NCBI RefSeq assembly: GCF_030250645.1
Contig: NZ_JASSVS010000007.1
Span: 62,001 to 126,000, forward strand
Reading direction: 5' to 3'
Source: Marinobacter azerbaijanicus
GTDB taxonomy: Bacteria > Pseudomonadota > Gammaproteobacteria > Pseudomonadales > Oleiphilaceae
Length of the DNA stretch: 64,000 bases
The stretch's first letter is position 1, and each line of letters starts with the position of its first letter. Both the position numbers and the translations under genes were made by a program. Positions 63,955-64,000 of this stretch are shown here, piece by piece. The notes below the pieces were generated by a model. The model was not told the origin of the DNA. It was given only the letters and a program-made list of their open reading frames with translations, and did not search any database.

Positions 63955-64000
63955 ATGGAGCTTGAAATTTTTGTACCCCATAACGAGCTGGAGCGTCGCA
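63955..64000 (+). CDS. Start of an unidentified gene (partial)
   Basis: An ATG at 63955 with a strong AGGAGGTG at 63942-63949 opens a frame MELEIFVPHNELERR that runs off the window. Too short to identify. Its control by the adjacent AraC-family regulator is a guess from the operator-like repeats upstream. Confidence 0.6.
   Translation, partial: MELEIFVPHNELERR

Noticed and set aside
1..64000. Prophage, genomic island or CRISPR
   Set aside because: No phage genes, integrase (only housekeeping XerC), tRNA-bounded island, regular spaced repeats or composition shift was visible anywhere in the window.

Overview
This 64 kb window is ordinary-density bacterial chromosome, almost certainly from a gammaproteobacterium of the Marinobacter type (inference from gene content, high-GC codon use and gene order). 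No rRNA, tRNA, CRISPR array, prophage, transposase or integron was seen. The gene order from about 20 kb to 54 kb follows the Pseudomonas 'alg' chromosomal region (dsbB, algQ/rsd, an FKBP gene, an ABC-F gene, ppx, trxA, rho, ubiD, a ferredoxin reductase, hemY-hemX-hemD-hemC, algR, algZ, argH, cyaA, lptM, lysA, dapF, a DUF484 gene, xerC), with local insertions and losses.

Layout. 1-2.3 kb: branched-chain 2-oxoacid dehydrogenase E1 genes (minus strand), headed by a LiuR-type palindrome. 2.3-6.3 kb: yaeQ, an LrgA/LrgB pair, a Fur-box-preceded bacterioferritin-associated ferredoxin gene, bacterioferritin and a phosphomannomutase. 6.4-11.5 kb: outer-membrane phospholipase A, a small membrane protein, cytochrome c5, and a two-gene secreted set made of a copper radical oxidase (galactose/glyoxal oxidase type) and a small exported protein whose mature N-terminus may be histidine. 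11.5-19.9 kb: Rep helicase, a GGDEF-EAL protein, Tex, GshA and an Rmf-like protein. 20-25 kb: a FliL-like protein, DsbB, Rsd/AlgQ, FKBP, two small proteins and an ABC-F ATPase. 25-34.7 kb: Ppx, thioredoxin, a molybdenum-cofactor cluster (moaB-moeA-moaD-moaE) lying between trxA and rho, then UbiD and a flavin/ferredoxin reductase. 35-42.5 kb: haem genes, the AlgZ/AlgR two-component pair, and ArgH. 42.5-48 kb: a large catalytically degenerate PAS-GGDEF-EAL protein and class I adenylate cyclase. 48-54 kb: a tight run lptM-lysA-dapF-DUF484-xerC-diguanylate cyclase. 54-64 kb: a BvgS-like sensor kinase, small unknown proteins, a PlpD-like patatin/outer-membrane protein, a GntR regulator, cardiolipin synthase, an AraC regulator, and the start of a further gene.

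The most unusual thing in the window is a family of three intergenic palindromes (6308-6411, 27665-27776, 31978-32084). Each has long, near-perfect outer arms of unique sequence, but all enclose the same ~52-55 nt core. The core folds into two small hairpins. All six hairpins across the three copies carry the loop motif CANGGAYG, which is the published binding consensus of CsrA/RsmA RNA-binding proteins, and one contains an exact match to the CsrA in-vitro-selected consensus RUACARGGAUGU. These look like RNA elements under structural selection and may be RsmA-binding 3'-end or decoy structures. Two other palindromic repeats of a different kind lie at 34741-34953.

Second-messenger and global control genes are frequent: three c-di-GMP-domain proteins, adenylate cyclase, AlgZR, Rsd, an Rmf-like protein, Rho and Ppx. 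Start sites were chosen by Shine-Dalgarno-like spacing and family length; where two starts are close the choice is stated.
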